From Pseudomonas sp. MPC6 (GTDB taxonomy: Bacteria; Pseudomonadota; Gammaproteobacteria; Pseudomonadales; Pseudomonadaceae), in NCBI RefSeq assembly GCF_006094435.1, contig NZ_CP034783.1, positions 6,723,001-6,787,000 of the forward strand: a stretch of 64,000 nucleotides of DNA, given 5' to 3'. Both the position numbers and the translations under genes were made by a program. Position 1 is the first letter of the stretch, and every line of letters begins with the position of its first letter. The notes beneath the pieces were generated by a model, which worked only from the letters and a program-made list of their open reading frames with translations, had not been told where the DNA came from and did not search any database. Shown here piece by piece: positions 1-10,435 of the stretch.

Positions 1-774
1 CTGCCCCTGCACAATCAGCGGCCGCCGCGTACTGCCCGGCGCGGCCTCGATGCGCTTGATCCACCGCGCCAGCGCACCGACCCAGGCGGTCGGCAACCGT
101 AGCGGCTGCAACGGATCAGCCTGCAAAAACGGCAAGAAATCCGGGTCGTTGGAGTTTTCGCTGAAGCGCCGCGCGATGGCTTTGACGAAAGGCCTGAGCA
201 GGTAATAGCTCAGTTGCGACCAGCCCCAGGCCCGGGGCCGCACCAACGGCGACAGCAGGATCACCAGCCCTTGTGCCGGACTGCTCGCCCCCGCGTTGAG
301 CACATGATCGATCACGATCGCGCCGCCAGTGCTTTGCCCGCACAGGTGCCACGGCTGCGGCAGATCGAGGGCGCGCGCCTCGGCGAACAACCCTTGCAGC
401 GTGTCCTGATACTCGGCGAAATCCTTGATGCTGGCGCGTTCACCGCTGGACAGGCCATGCCCTGGCAAGTCGCAGGCAATCACCGCAAACCCCTGGTCCA
501 GCGCCCACTCGATCACATGCCGGTAGAGCCCGGTGTGATCATAAAAGCCGTGGAACAAAAACAGCGTCGCCCTGGCCTGCTGCGGCCACCAGAACTGGCA
601 GACCACGTCATAACCATCCACCGCGAAACGACCCAGGCCGCTGCGCAGATGTCGCCCCGCAAAATCGAGCCCATAAAAACACTGGTAGGCCAACGCCTCC
701 ACCGACAGGGGCTGCGCCTCAGCCAGTGGCCGCAGACTGGCACGCAGATGATCGGGGTCGAAAGTGGCAGGCAT
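1..774 (-). CDS. Alpha/beta hydrolase (lysophospholipase-like), 3' end outside window
   Basis: The reading frame stays open from an ATG at 774 to the left edge, so 258 codons are visible and the C-terminus is missing. The protein looks like a serine alpha/beta hydrolase of the lysophospholipase/monoacylglycerol lipase group. It has an oxyanion-type stretch LFLFHGFYDHTGLY, then DLPGHGLSSGE, and a nucleophile elbow GQSTGG matching GxSxG. The catalytic Asp/His should lie in the missing part or near the edge. No signal peptide is seen, so it is probably cytoplasmic. It is divergent from the thioredoxin-like gene at 872. The substrate cannot be told from sequence. Confidence 0.8.
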   Translation of the reverse strand, partial: MPATFDPDHLRASLRPLAEAQPLSVEALAYQCFYGLDFAGRHLRSGLGRFAVDGYDVVCQFWWPQQARATLFLFHGFYDHTGLYRHVIEWALDQGFAVIACDLPGHGLSSGERASIKDFAEYQDTLQGLFAEARALDLPQPWHLCGQSTGGAIVIDHVLNAGASSPAQGLVILLSPLVRPRAWGWSQLSYYLLRPFVKAIARRFSENSNDPDFLPFLQADPLQPLRLPTAWVGALARWIKRIEAAPGSTRRPLIVQGQ

Positions 775-871
775 GGACGATTCCAGAGCATGAAACGGAC
801 TTTATAAGCCTGCGATATTCTTCTGTCGCGGCAAGCATGGCAAGCTGGGCGACCTTCGAGGATTGAAACCC

Positions 872-1453
872 ATGCGTTCGCCCTACCGCACCCCACTGCT
901 TGCCTGCCTGCTCGCCCTGGTGTGTGCCGGTGTGCTTTGGGCCGCTTATGACTGGTTTCAGGGACGCTACCTGCGCGCGTTCAGTTCACACACCGCCGTG
1001 TTTTCCGGCGACCCGCTGCGCCTGCCCGACAACCTGGCCGGCCCCGGCGCCATCCGCCTGGTGCACTTCTGGGACCCGGCCTGCCCGTGCAACGTCGGCA
1101 ATCAACAACACCTGGGCGAACTGGTCGAGCAGTATGGACCCCAGGGCGTAGAGTTTTACTCGGTACAAAAACCCGGCAGCCACGGCCAGTTGCCGAGTAC
1201 CTTGAGCAATTTGAAAACCATCACCGTCCTGCCAGGTTCCGAACAGATCCCCGCCAGCCCGGCCGTGGCGATCTGGGATCGCAACGGCAAGCTGGCGTAT
1301 TTCGGCCCGTACAGCGAAGGCCTGACCTGCAATTCCAGTAACAGTTTTATCGAGCCGATCCTGCAGGCGTTGAACCAAGGCCGGACAGTGGATGCCACGC
1401 ACACACTGGCGGTGGGGTGTTACTGCCCGTGGCCTGTCGATACCACGAAATAG
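872..1453 (+). CDS. Membrane-anchored thioredoxin-like protein (DUF6436-type)
   Basis: A 194-residue protein with one N-terminal membrane segment (about residues 8-26) followed by a thioredoxin-like domain. The active-site region reads WDPACPCN, giving a CxC pair at Cys71 and Cys73 instead of the usual CxxC. A second cysteine pair, GCYCPWP, lies ten residues from the C-terminus (Cys184, Cys186). I chose the ATG at 872 because a GAGGA motif sits about ten bases upstream; a TTG at 863 in the same frame would leave no room for it. By family resemblance it is probably a periplasm-facing redox protein, but the partner is unknown. It runs in the same direction as the acylase gene 108 bases downstream. 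Confidence 0.75.
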   Translation: MRSPYRTPLLACLLALVCAGVLWAAYDWFQGRYLRAFSSHTAVFSGDPLRLPDNLAGPGAIRLVHFWDPACPCNVGNQQHLGELVEQYGPQGVEFYSVQKPGSHGQLPSTLSNLKTITVLPGSEQIPASPAVAIWDRNGKLAYFGPYSEGLTCNSSNSFIEPILQALNQGRTVDATHTLAVGCYCPWPVDTTK

Positions 1454-1561
1454 GGAAAAACCCCGCCATACGAATCCCTCCTAAGGGCGATGGGCCAATT
1501 CGCCGAGCCGTGTTAAACAGTGGCGCCAGGGAACTGCTGCCACTAATAACAAGGAGTCACC

Positions 1562-3973
1562 ATGAAACGTAGCCTGACCGTCGTCGCCCTGCTGATTGTC
1601 GCGCTCGCCGCGGGCGCCGGCTGGTACGTTTACAGCAAGCAGCCGACACGCCAGGGCATGGTCGAGCTGCAACACCTGCAAGGTTCGGTCACCGTGCGCT
1701 ATGACGAGCGCGGCATCCCGCACATCCGCGCGGAAAACGAACCGGACCTGTACCGCGCCCTCGGATACGTGCACGCCCAGGATCGGCTGTTTCAAATGGA
1801 GGTCCTGCGCCGCCTCGCTCGCGGGGAACTGGCCGAGGTGCTGGGCCCGAAATTGCTCGATACCGACAAGCTGATGCGCAGCCTGCGCATTCGCGAACGG
1901 GCCGAAACCTACCTGGCGAACCTGGACCAACAGTCGCCGGCCTTTATCGCCATGCAGGCCTATCTGGACGGCATCAACCAGTATCAGGACAGCCATCCGG
2001 CACCCGTGGAGTTCGATGTGCTGGGCATTGCCAAGCGCCCGTTCACCGCCCAGGACACCATCAGCATCGCCGGGTACATGGCCTACAGTTTTGCCGCAGC
2101 GTTTCGCACCGAGCCCTTGTTGACTTACGTGCGCGATCAGTTGGGGGCCAACTACCTGACTGTCTTCGATCTCGACTGGCAGCCCAAAGGCGTGCTGGCG
2201 AAGACGCCCGGCGGCGCCGTGCCGTCCCTGGGCAGCGTCGACTGGAAAGATCTCAACGCCCTCGCCCGCCTCAGCGAACAGGCACTGGCCGACAACGGCC
2301 TGCCGCAATTCGAGGGCAGCAACGCCTGGGTGGTCTCGGGCAATCGCACCAAAAGCGGCAAGCCGCTGTTGGCCGGTGACCCGCATATCCGCTTTTCCGC
2401 GCCGTCGGTGTGGTACGAAGCGCAGCTATCGGCGCCGGGCTTCGAGCTCTACGGTCATTACCAGGCGTTGATGCCGTTCGCCTCCCTCGGGGTGAACCGC
2501 GACTTCGGCTGGAGCATCACCATGTTCCAGAACGACGACTTGGACTTGATCGCCGAGAAGGTCAATCCGCAGAATCCGAATCAGGTGTGGTATCGCGGCA
2601 AGTGGGTCGACATGGTGAGCAGCGAACAGCAGATCGCGGTCAAAGGCCAGGCGCCCGTGACGCTGGTGCTGCGCCAGTCGCCCCACGGTCCGATCGTCAA
2701 TGATGCACTGGGCAACAGCGTCGGCAAAACGCCGATCGCCATGTGGTGGGGCTTTCTCGAAAGCCAGAATCCGATCCTCGAGGGTTTCTACCAGCTCAAC
2801 CGCGCCGACACCCTGGCCAAGGCGCGCAGTGCCGCCGCCAAGGTGCAGGCACCGGGCCTGAACATCGTCTGGGCCAATGCCAAGGGCGATATCGGCTGGT
2901 GGGCGGCCGCGCAATTGCCCAAACGTCCGGCGGGTGTGCGGCCGTGGTTCATCCTCGACGGCAGCACCGCCGAAGCGGACAAGGAAGGCTTCCACCCGTT
3001 CAGCGCCAACCCGCAGGAAGAGAACCCGGCGCGAGGCTATATCGTCTCGGCCAACTTCCAGCCGCCATCGCCCTCCGGGATGGAGATTCCCGGGTACTAC
3101 AACCTGGCCGATCGCGGTCAGCAGCTCAATCGCCAGCTCAGCGACAAAACCATCAAGTGGGACCTGGCCGCCAGCCAGAAGCTGCAGCTGGGCACCACCA
3201 CCGCCTATGGCCCGCGCTTGCTCGCGCCGTTGTTGCCGGTACTGCGCGAAGTGGTGAGCGATCCGGCCGAACTCAAACTGGTGGAGCAACTGGCCCAGTG
3301 GCCAGGCGATTACCCGCTCGAGTCCACCAGCGCCACGCTGTTCAACCAGTTCCTGTTCAACCTGGCTGACGCATCTATGCACGATGAGCTGGGCAATGAT
3401 TTCTTCGAAACGCTGCTCTCGACCCGGGTGATCGACGCTGCACTGCCGCGCCTGGCCGCGACCGCCGACTCGCCGTGGTGGGACAACCGCAACACCCTTG
3501 GCAAAGAAACCCGCGCCGATACGGTCAAGGTCGCCTGGCAAGCGAGCCTCGCGCACCTCAAGACCACCTTGGGTGCGGATTTCGCGCAATGGCAATGGGG
3601 CAGGGCGCACACCCTGACCCATGGCCATCCACTGGGGCAGCAGAAGCCGCTGGATCGGGTCTTCAACGTCGGCCCGTTCGCCGCGCCCGGCGCGCATGAA
3701 GTGCCGAACAACCTCTCTTCCAAAATCGGCCCGGCCCCGTGGCCGGTGACCTACGGGCCGTCGACCCGTCGCCTGATCGACTTCGCCGACCCGGCCCACA
3801 GCCTGACCGTCAACCCGGTTGGCCAGAGTGGCGTGCCGTTTGACAGGCATTTTGATGACCAGGCGGAGGCGTATATCGAAGGGGTGTATTACCAGGCTTA
3901 CATCAACGACGAAGAAGTTACCGCCAATACCCGCAGCACGTTGAAGCTGTTGCCGGCGCGGGCTGCGCGATAG
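1562..3973 (+). CDS. hacB: Penicillin acylase family Ntn-hydrolase (HacB/QuiP-type acyl-homoserine lactone acylase)
   Basis: An 803-residue precursor of the N-terminal-nucleophile penicillin acylase family. It has an N-terminal hydrophobic signal/anchor (residues 4-22), a small-subunit region with RYDERGIPHI and the conserved GYVHAQDRLFQME, a linker, and the predicted autocleavage site before Ser253 in EGSNAWVVSG, which becomes the catalytic residue of the large subunit. AAGGAGTCACC precedes the ATG. Family members hydrolyse amide bonds of N-acyl homoserine lactones or beta-lactams in the periplasm. The symbol rests on proximity to the spu polyamine cluster, as I recall for PA0305 (hacB) of P. 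aeruginosa; here two extra genes lie between. Substrate specificity is not provable from sequence. Confidence 0.85.
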   Translation: MKRSLTVVALLIVALAAGAGWYVYSKQPTRQGMVELQHLQGSVTVRYDERGIPHIRAENEPDLYRALGYVHAQDRLFQMEVLRRLARGELAEVLGPKLLDTDKLMRSLRIRERAETYLANLDQQSPAFIAMQAYLDGINQYQDSHPAPVEFDVLGIAKRPFTAQDTISIAGYMAYSFAAAFRTEPLLTYVRDQLGANYLTVFDLDWQPKGVLAKTPGGAVPSLGSVDWKDLNALARLSEQALADNGLPQFEGSNAWVVSGNRTKSGKPLLAGDPHIRFSAPSVWYEAQLSAPGFELYGHYQALMPFASLGVNRDFGWSITMFQNDDLDLIAEKVNPQNPNQVWYRGKWVDMVSSEQQIAVKGQAPVTLVLRQSPHGPIVNDALGNSVGKTPIAMWWGFLESQNPILEGFYQLNRADTLAKARSAAAKVQAPGLNIVWANAKGDIGWWAAAQLPKRPAGVRPWFILDGSTAEADKEGFHPFSANPQEENPARGYIVSANFQPPSPSGMEIPGYYNLADRGQQLNRQLSDKTIKWDLAASQKLQLGTTTAYGPRLLAPLLPVLREVVSDPAELKLVEQLAQWPGDYPLESTSATLFNQFLFNLADASMHDELGNDFFETLLSTRVIDAALPRLAATADSPWWDNRNTLGKETRADTVKVAWQASLAHLKTTLGADFAQWQWGRAHTLTHGHPLGQQKPLDRVFNVGPFAAPGAHEVPNNLSSKIGPAPWPVTYGPSTRRLIDFADPAHSLTVNPVGQSGVPFDRHFDDQAEAYIEGVYYQAYINDEEVTANTRSTLKLLPARAAR

Positions 3974-3994
3974 ATTTTTGTTGCCTGGGCTGAC

Positions 3995-4086
3995 GTCTTC
4001 GCGGGCAAGCCTCGCTCCTACAGGTTAGTGGTTATCTCATGATCGAAACATGATCTGTAGGCGCGAGGCTTGCCCGCGATGAGGCC
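3995..4086. repeat. REP pair (inverted GCGGGCAAGCCTCGC type)
   Basis: The left arm CTTCGCGGGCAAGCCTCGC at 3997 is matched in inverted form by GCGAGGCTTGCCCGCGA at 4062-4078. The pair lies between convergent genes (hacB and the GlxA-type regulator), a typical REP position where it may act as a transcription end or mRNA-stability element. The AGCCTCGC core differs from the other REP types in this window. Confidence 0.85.
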
Positions 4087-4110
4087 CTGGCAGGCAACAA
4101 CAATCTCAGC

Positions 4111-5076
4111 TCACACCACCGCCGCAAAATTCAGCCTGAACTGCTGCGGCGTCACCCCAAGCCGGCGGTTGAACACGCTGCGCATGTGCTGGGCATCGCG
4201 AAACCCGCACTGGTAGGCCACGGTCTTGAGCGGCGAATGGGTGCTTTCAAGCAGTACCCGCGCCGCATCTACCCGCGCCCGTTCGACGAATTCCGCCGGG
4301 GTGATTTTCGCCTCCCTGGCAAACACCCGGGAAAAGTTGCGGGCGCTCATGTTGGCGGCGTTGGCGAGGTCGGCAATCGTCAGGTCGCCGGTGAGGTTGG
4401 CCAGCACATAGTGCTGAACCAGGGCCACCGCCGAGGTCGGTTCAGCGTGTGGCGTGAGGAATGGGCTGAACTGCGATTGCCCACCCGAGCGCTGGGTGAA
4501 TACCACCAGCCGCTTGGCCACGCTCAGGGCCACTTCCGGCCCATGGTCCCGACCCAGCAGGTACAACGACAAGTCGATCCCCGCCGTGACCCCCGCCGAG
4601 GTGTACAACTCGCCATCCTGCACGTACAGGCGATCGGCCTCGACCCGGGTCGAAGGGCATAACGCAGCCAGTGCCGCAGCATCGCCCCAATGGGTGGTCA
4701 CCGTTCTTCCATCGAGCAAGCCGGCCCGGGCGAGGATGAAGGCGCCGTTGCAGATCGAGCCAAAACGTTGCGCCGACGCACTGGCATCGCGCAGCCAGGC
4801 ATCGAATGCCGCGCCGAAATTCATGAACGGCAACTGCGGCCCACCGGCCACCAACAGCAAGTCATAAGCCTGCTGCGCCTCGCTGAAATGCCGATGGGCG
4901 TTGAGCGACAAACCGTTGGAGCACGCCATCACCCCGCGCTCGACGCCGATCACTTCCAGGCGATAGTGATCTTCCGGCGCCAGGAAGCGATTGGCTTCGC
5001 AGAACACATCCATGGGACCGGTGACGTCCAGGGACTGGACGCCGGAAAACACCACGATGGCGACGGTTTTCTGCAT
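4111..5076 (-). CDS. GlxA-family transcriptional regulator (DJ-1/PfpI domain + AraC helix-turn-helix)
   Basis: A 321-residue protein with a class I glutamine-amidotransferase-like DJ-1/PfpI domain (about residues 4-175), including a nucleophile elbow SICNGAF at Cys109. A C-terminal AraC DNA-binding domain follows (about 225-318), with LADLANAANMSARNFSRVF and the second helix region GFRDAQHMRSVFNRR. Regulators of this architecture usually act on nearby metabolic genes. It is divergent from the HD-domain hydrolase gene at 5403, its most likely target (inference). The 326-base divergent region contains a REP pair. Confidence 0.88.
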   Translation of the reverse strand: MQKTVAIVVFSGVQSLDVTGPMDVFCEANRFLAPEDHYRLEVIGVERGVMACSNGLSLNAHRHFSEAQQAYDLLLVAGGPQLPFMNFGAAFDAWLRDASASAQRFGSICNGAFILARAGLLDGRTVTTHWGDAAALAALCPSTRVEADRLYVQDGELYTSAGVTAGIDLSLYLLGRDHGPEVALSVAKRLVVFTQRSGGQSQFSPFLTPHAEPTSAVALVQHYVLANLTGDLTIADLANAANMSARNFSRVFAREAKITPAEFVERARVDAARVLLESTHSPLKTVAYQCGFRDAQHMRSVFNRRLGVTPQQFRLNFAAVV

Positions 5077-5402
5077 GGTTCAAAACGCCCTCGATGGGTT
5101 GATCACGTAGCTGAGACAAACACAAAACCTTGTGGGAGCGGGCTTGCTCGCGAAGGGGCCGTGTCAGTAAATAGAGATGCTGACTGAAAGACCGCCTTCG
5201 CGAGCAAGCCCGCTCCCACATGAACCGTGCGTAGCCTCTCAACATCGCCAACCCTAGCCAATCCGCGCGCAACAAGCGAGGCTGGCGCGATATGCCTGCT
5301 CATTGGCAAGGATCGCAGCCATGGATCGATTGTCCGGCTCGGGGTGCCGGAACAGACTGGATTCCTCAGCGCCGCCACGGCGTTCTCCACGAGGAAAGCA
5401 GC
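5077..5402. other. Divergent intergenic region, GlxA-type regulator / HD-domain gene
   Basis: This 326-base gap holds a REP pair at 5131-5220 and the two divergent start regions. A GAGGAAA ribosome-binding site lies at the right end before the ATG at 5403. I see no coding frame that looks real and no unambiguous operator. Confidence 0.6.
5131..5220. repeat. REP pair (GAGCGGGCTTGCTCGC type)
   Basis: TGTGGGAGCGGGCTTGCTCG at the left end and its inverted copy CGAGCAAGCCCGCTCCCACA at the right end. The middle contains TGTCAG and CTGACTGAAAG, an inner inverted repeat resembling the spacers of the REP pairs at 6050, 27151 and 34856. Confidence 0.9.
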
Positions 5403-6044
5403 ATGAGCAGCACCATCGCCGGCATCAAAATCCCCGACAGCGCCTTGGCCCGGGCCACCACCGAATACATTCGCGACGTCGAGTCAGACCTGCTGTACCA
5501 CCACTCGCGCCGGGTGTTCCTGTTTGGTGCCTTGAGCGGTGAGCGCAAGCAACTGGCCTACAACCCCGAGTTGTTGTACGTCGGCGCGATGTTCCATGAC
5601 CTGGGGCTGGTGGAAGGTCATCGCACGCAGGACGAGCGCTTTGAAGTCGACAGCGCCAACGCCGCCACAGCGTTTCTGCAGCCTTATGGTTTATCGGACG
5701 ACGATATCGAGCAGGTGTGGTTGTCGATTGCCTTGCACACCACACCGGGTGTGCCGCAACACCTGCGTCCCAACGTGGCGCTGGTCACGGCCGGGGTTGA
5801 AATGGATGTGCTGGGTATCGACTATGCCGCGTTCCCGACGGCGCAGCGTGAAGCGGTGGTGCATGCGCATCCACGGGGTGACGGGTTCAAGGCGTGCATC
5901 CTGTGTGCTTTTGCCAATGGCTTCAAGCACAAGCCGGACACCACGTTCGGGACTGTGAATGCGGATGTGCTGGTGGACAGTGAGCCGGGGTTCAAGCCGA
6001 TGAATTTTGTCGAGGTTATCCGCAGATCTCCCTGGGTTGCCTAG
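5403..6044 (+). CDS. HD-domain metal-dependent hydrolase
   Basis: A 213-residue protein of the HD superfamily. Metal-ligand motifs visible are His33/His34 (LLYHHSRRVF), the signature MFHDLGL with His65-Asp66, and His112 in IALHTTPG. The layout resembles the small HD hydrolases related to fungal cyanamide hydratase, but the substrate is not determined. The ATG at 5403 is preceded by GAGGAAAGCAGC; an upstream in-frame ATG at 5292 lacks a clear site and would add unrelated sequence. It is divergent from the GlxA-type regulator, which probably controls it. No signal peptide, so cytoplasmic. Confidence 0.8.
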   Translation: MSSTIAGIKIPDSALARATTEYIRDVESDLLYHHSRRVFLFGALSGERKQLAYNPELLYVGAMFHDLGLVEGHRTQDERFEVDSANAATAFLQPYGLSDDDIEQVWLSIALHTTPGVPQHLRPNVALVTAGVEMDVLGIDYAAFPTAQREAVVHAHPRGDGFKACILCAFANGFKHKPDTTFGTVNADVLVDSEPGFKPMNFVEVIRRSPWVA

Positions 6045-6049
6045 ACCCC

Positions 6050-6141
6050 TGTGTCGGAGCTGGCTTGCCAGCGAAAGCGGTGTGTCAGCCAACATTGATG
6101 TCGGCTGGAAGGGCCTCTTCGCTGGCAAGCCAGCTCCTACA
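6050..6141. repeat. REP pair (GAGCTGGCTTGCCAGC type)
   Basis: Inverted arms GGAGCTGGCTTGCCAGCGAA and TTCGCTGGCAAGCCAGCTCC flank a spacer whose core, TGTCAGCCAACATTGATGTC, is itself partly palindromic. It lies between convergent genes (HD hydrolase and spuH). Confidence 0.92.
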
Positions 6142-6185
6142 GGGGATCGGGTTGGCCACACCAAGGTGGTCAACCCGACGTCAGC

Positions 6186-7079
6186 TCAAACCGCTTCCGG
6201 CGCCTGCTGTGCGCGACGTGCGTCCGGTTGTCGCCAGGAGTCGGCAGCGCCTTCCTCGATCGCCTGCTGGATCGCACGCTTGCGACTTTCTTCGGCGCGG
6301 CGGCTGAAGAACCAGACCAGGAACGTCATCAACGATACCGCCAGCAGAATCAGGCTGGCCACGGCGTTGATCTCCGGTTTGACCCCCAGGCGCACCGCCG
6401 AGAACACTTCCATCGGCAAGGTAGTCGAACCGGGCCCCGAGACGAAACTGGCCAACACCAGGTCATCCAGCGACAGCGCGAAAGACATCATGCCGCCCGC
6501 CCCCAGGGAGGGCGCGATCATCGGGATGGTGATCAGGAAGAACACCTTCCACGGCCGTGCACCGAGATCCATCGCCGCCTCTTCAATGGACAGGTCCAGC
6601 TCGCGCAAGCGCGCCGACACCACCACCGCCACGTATGCCGCACAGAACGTGGTGTGGGCGATCCAGATGGTGACGATGCCGCGTTCCTGTGGCCAACCGA
6701 TCATCTGCGCCATCGCCACGAACAGCAGCAACAGCGACAGACCGGTGATCACTTCCGGCATCACCAACGGCGCGGTGACCAGGCCACCGAACAGCGTACG
6801 CCCCTTGAAATGGGTGATACGGGTCAGCACGAACGCCGCCAATGTACCCAGCGCCACCGCCGCCACCGCCGTGTAGCAGGCGATTTCCAGCGAGCGCACC
6901 ACCGAGCCCATCAGTTGGGTGTTGTCCATCAACCCGACATACCACTTGATCGACCAGCCGCCCCAGACCGTCACCAGCTTGGAGGCGTTGAACGAGTAGA
7001 TCACCAGGATCAGCATCGGCGCGTAGATGAACAGCAAACCTGCTATCAGCATGAAACTCGAGAAACGGAAGCGCTTCAT
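6186..7079 (-). CDS. spuH: Polyamine ABC transporter permease SpuH
   Basis: A 297-residue inner-membrane permease of the PotI type for spermidine/putrescine uptake. About six membrane segments are visible, starting with FMLIAGLLFIYAPMLILVIY near residues 9-28. The cytoplasmic EAA loop that docks with the ATPase reads EEAAMDLGARPWKVFFLITI. The start overlaps the end of spuG by four bases, so the two are probably translationally coupled. It is the last gene of the minus-strand spu cluster. The highly charged tail (EEGAADSWRQPDARRAQQ) is an extension beyond the last membrane segment. Confidence 0.95.
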   Translation of the reverse strand: MKRFRFSSFMLIAGLLFIYAPMLILVIYSFNASKLVTVWGGWSIKWYVGLMDNTQLMGSVVRSLEIACYTAVAAVALGTLAAFVLTRITHFKGRTLFGGLVTAPLVMPEVITGLSLLLLFVAMAQMIGWPQERGIVTIWIAHTTFCAAYVAVVVSARLRELDLSIEEAAMDLGARPWKVFFLITIPMIAPSLGAGGMMSFALSLDDLVLASFVSGPGSTTLPMEVFSAVRLGVKPEINAVASLILLAVSLMTFLVWFFSRRAEESRKRAIQQAIEEGAADSWRQPDARRAQQAPEAV

Positions 7080-7996
7080 TCCTTGCCCTCCATTTCTTTG
7101 GCCTGGCTACGGTTGAACAGGATGATGGGCACGATCAGGATCAACAGCATGACCACCGCCAGGGCAGACGCTACCGGCCAGTCACGGTTGTTGAAGAACT
7201 CTTGCCACAGCACTTTACCGATCATCAGGGTTTCCGGGCCGCCGAGCAGTTCCGGGATCACGAACTCGCCCACCACCGGGATGAACACCAGCATGCAGCC
7301 GGCGACGATGCCGTTCTTGGACAGCGGGATGGTGATCTTCCAGAAGCTGTTGAAGGTACTCGAACCCAGGTCGGACGCAGCCTCCAGCAGGCTGTTGTCG
7401 TGCTTCACCAGGTTGGCGTAGAGCGGCAGGATCATGAAGGGCAGGTACGAATACACCACGCCGATATACACGGCGAGGTTGGTGTTGAGGATCTGCAGCG
7501 GCTCATCGATCCAGCCCATGGTCATCAGGAAGCCGTTCAGCAGCCCGTTGTTGCTGAGGATGCCCATCCACGCATACACGCGGATCAGGATCGCGGTCCA
7601 GGTCGGCATCATGATCAGCAGCACCAGCACCGTTTGCATCTCTTTGCGGGCACTGGCAATCGCGTAGGCCATCGGGTAACCGATCAGCAGACAGAGGACG
7701 GTACTGATCAGCGCCATCTTCAACGAGCCGAGGTAAGCGGCGATGTACAACTCGTCGTCGGCCAGCATCGCGTAGTTGCCCAGGTTAAGCAGCAACTGCA
7801 CCTTCTGGTCGAGGTAGCTGTAGATCTCGGTGTACGGCGGAATGGCCACGTCGGCTTCGGCAAAGCTGATCTTCAACACGATGAAGAACGGCAACATGAA
7901 GAACAGGAACAGCCAGATGAAGGGAACCCCGATGACCAACTGGCGGCCACCGGGAATTATTCGATTGAGGCGGCGTTTGAATTTGCGCATGTTCAT
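7076..7996 (-). CDS. spuG: Polyamine ABC transporter permease SpuG
   Basis: A 306-residue PotH-type permease. Hydrophobic segments occur throughout, with a long charged cytoplasmic N-terminus (MRKFKRRLNRIIPGGRQ) and an EAA loop LLEAASDLGSSTFNSFWKIT. It overlaps spuF upstream and spuH downstream by four bases each, indicating a tightly coupled transporter operon. It should form the membrane channel with SpuH, energised by SpuF and fed by the periplasmic binding proteins SpuD and SpuE. Confidence 0.95.
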   Translation of the reverse strand: MNMRKFKRRLNRIIPGGRQLVIGVPFIWLFLFFMLPFFIVLKISFAEADVAIPPYTEIYSYLDQKVQLLLNLGNYAMLADDELYIAAYLGSLKMALISTVLCLLIGYPMAYAIASARKEMQTVLVLLIMMPTWTAILIRVYAWMGILSNNGLLNGFLMTMGWIDEPLQILNTNLAVYIGVVYSYLPFMILPLYANLVKHDNSLLEAASDLGSSTFNSFWKITIPLSKNGIVAGCMLVFIPVVGEFVIPELLGGPETLMIGKVLWQEFFNNRDWPVASALAVVMLLILIVPIILFNRSQAKEMEGKE

Positions 7997-9135
7997 GAGC
8001 GAAGTACCACGCCGCTGTCGTCTTCCCAGTACACGTAGACCTGGTCACCCCAGGTTGGGCGCTGCCCGCGGCGCTCGGCGTTGGCGACGAAAGACTGGAC
8101 GATCTTGCCGCTCGGCAACTCGACGTGGAACACCGAGTGACCGCCCAGGTAGGCGATGTCGTGCACCTTGCCGCTGGACCAGTTGTATTCGCAGGTCGGC
8201 ATGGTCGGGGTCACCAGCAGTTTTTCCGGACGGATCGCGTAGGTGACCGACTTGTCCTGCACCGAGGTGCTGATGCCGTGACCGACGTAGATGTTGCGGT
8301 CCAGATCCTTGCAAGTGATCAGCGCATGGCCTTCGGCGTCGTCCACCACTTCACCGTCGAAGATATTGACGTTGCCGATGAATTCGCAGACCAGGCGGCT
8401 GGTCGGGGTTTCGTAGATGTCGATCGGGCTGCCGATCTGGGCGATCCAGCCCAGGTGCATGATCGCGATGCGCTCGGCCATGGTCATGGCCTCTTCCTGG
8501 TCGTGGGTCACCATGACGCAGGTCACGCCGACCCGCTCGATGATCTCGACCAGCTCAAGCTGCATTTGCGAGCGCAGCTTCTTGTCCAGCGCCCCCATCG
8601 GTTCGTCGAGCAGCAACAGCTTAGGACGCTTGGCCAGGGAACGCGCCAGGGCCACCCGTTGACGCTGGCCACCGGACAACTGATGCGGCTTGCGCTTGGC
8701 GTATTGCGTCATCTGCACCAGCTTGAGCATGTCCGCCACACGGGCATCGACTTCCGCGGCGGGGATTTTGTCCTGCTTGAGGCCGAAGGCGATGTTCTGC
8801 GCCACGGTCATGTGCGGGAACAAAGCGTAGGACTGGAACATCATGTTGATCGGCCGCTCGTACGGCGGCATGTCGGTGATGTCTACGCCATCGAGGAAAA
8901 TGCGTCCCTCCGTGGGTCGTTCGAAGCCTGCGAGCATGCGCAGCAAGGTGGATTTGCCCGATCCCGAACCGCCGAGCAGGGCGAAAATTTCGCCTTTCTT
9001 GATTTCCAGGGACACATCGTCCACGGCAATCGTCTCGTCGAACTTCTTCGTGACCCGGTCGATTTTGACCAGCACCTGTTTAGGTGACTGGTCGCCCTCG
9101 AGGGCTTTCTTATAGGCGCCGGAGGCAACTGCCAT
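7993..9135 (-). CDS. spuF: Polyamine ABC transporter ATP-binding protein SpuF
   Basis: A 380-residue PotA/PotG-type ATPase. The Walker A motif GGSGSGKS is at residues 55-62, the signature is LSGGQRQRVALARSL, and the Walker B/D-loop is LLLDEPMGALDKKL, followed by the switch VMVTHDQEEA. A C-terminal TOBE region (about 290-380) is typical for polyamine, iron and sugar importers and has a regulatory or structural role. The four-base overlap with spuG shows it is in the same operon. It lies 72 bases downstream of spuE. Confidence 0.96.
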   Translation of the reverse strand: MAVASGAYKKALEGDQSPKQVLVKIDRVTKKFDETIAVDDVSLEIKKGEIFALLGGSGSGKSTLLRMLAGFERPTEGRIFLDGVDITDMPPYERPINMMFQSYALFPHMTVAQNIAFGLKQDKIPAAEVDARVADMLKLVQMTQYAKRKPHQLSGGQRQRVALARSLAKRPKLLLLDEPMGALDKKLRSQMQLELVEIIERVGVTCVMVTHDQEEAMTMAERIAIMHLGWIAQIGSPIDIYETPTSRLVCEFIGNVNIFDGEVVDDAEGHALITCKDLDRNIYVGHGISTSVQDKSVTYAIRPEKLLVTPTMPTCEYNWSSGKVHDIAYLGGHSVFHVELPSGKIVQSFVANAERRGQRPTWGDQVYVYWEDDSGVVLRS

Positions 9136-9207
9136 TTACGAAACTCCCAAAAAAAAGAGTGCAGTTCGCTCAAGGTGAGCCAACCTTGGATAGTTTGAGC
9201 CTTGCAG

Positions 9208-10347
<1,140 letters not shown>

Positions 10348-10435
10348 TTACATGACAGCCATGGCTGCCCGGCAACAAAACCGGCGCGCAACTTACCCTC
10401 GAAAAACCATTCCAGCAAAACTTTTATACAGACAC

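Noticed and set aside
2426..3850. Long minus-strand frame (474 codons) inside hacB
   Set aside because: It is antisense to a well-supported acylase gene, rich in Arg/Gly/Ala with no domain, and typical of shadow frames in high-GC DNA.
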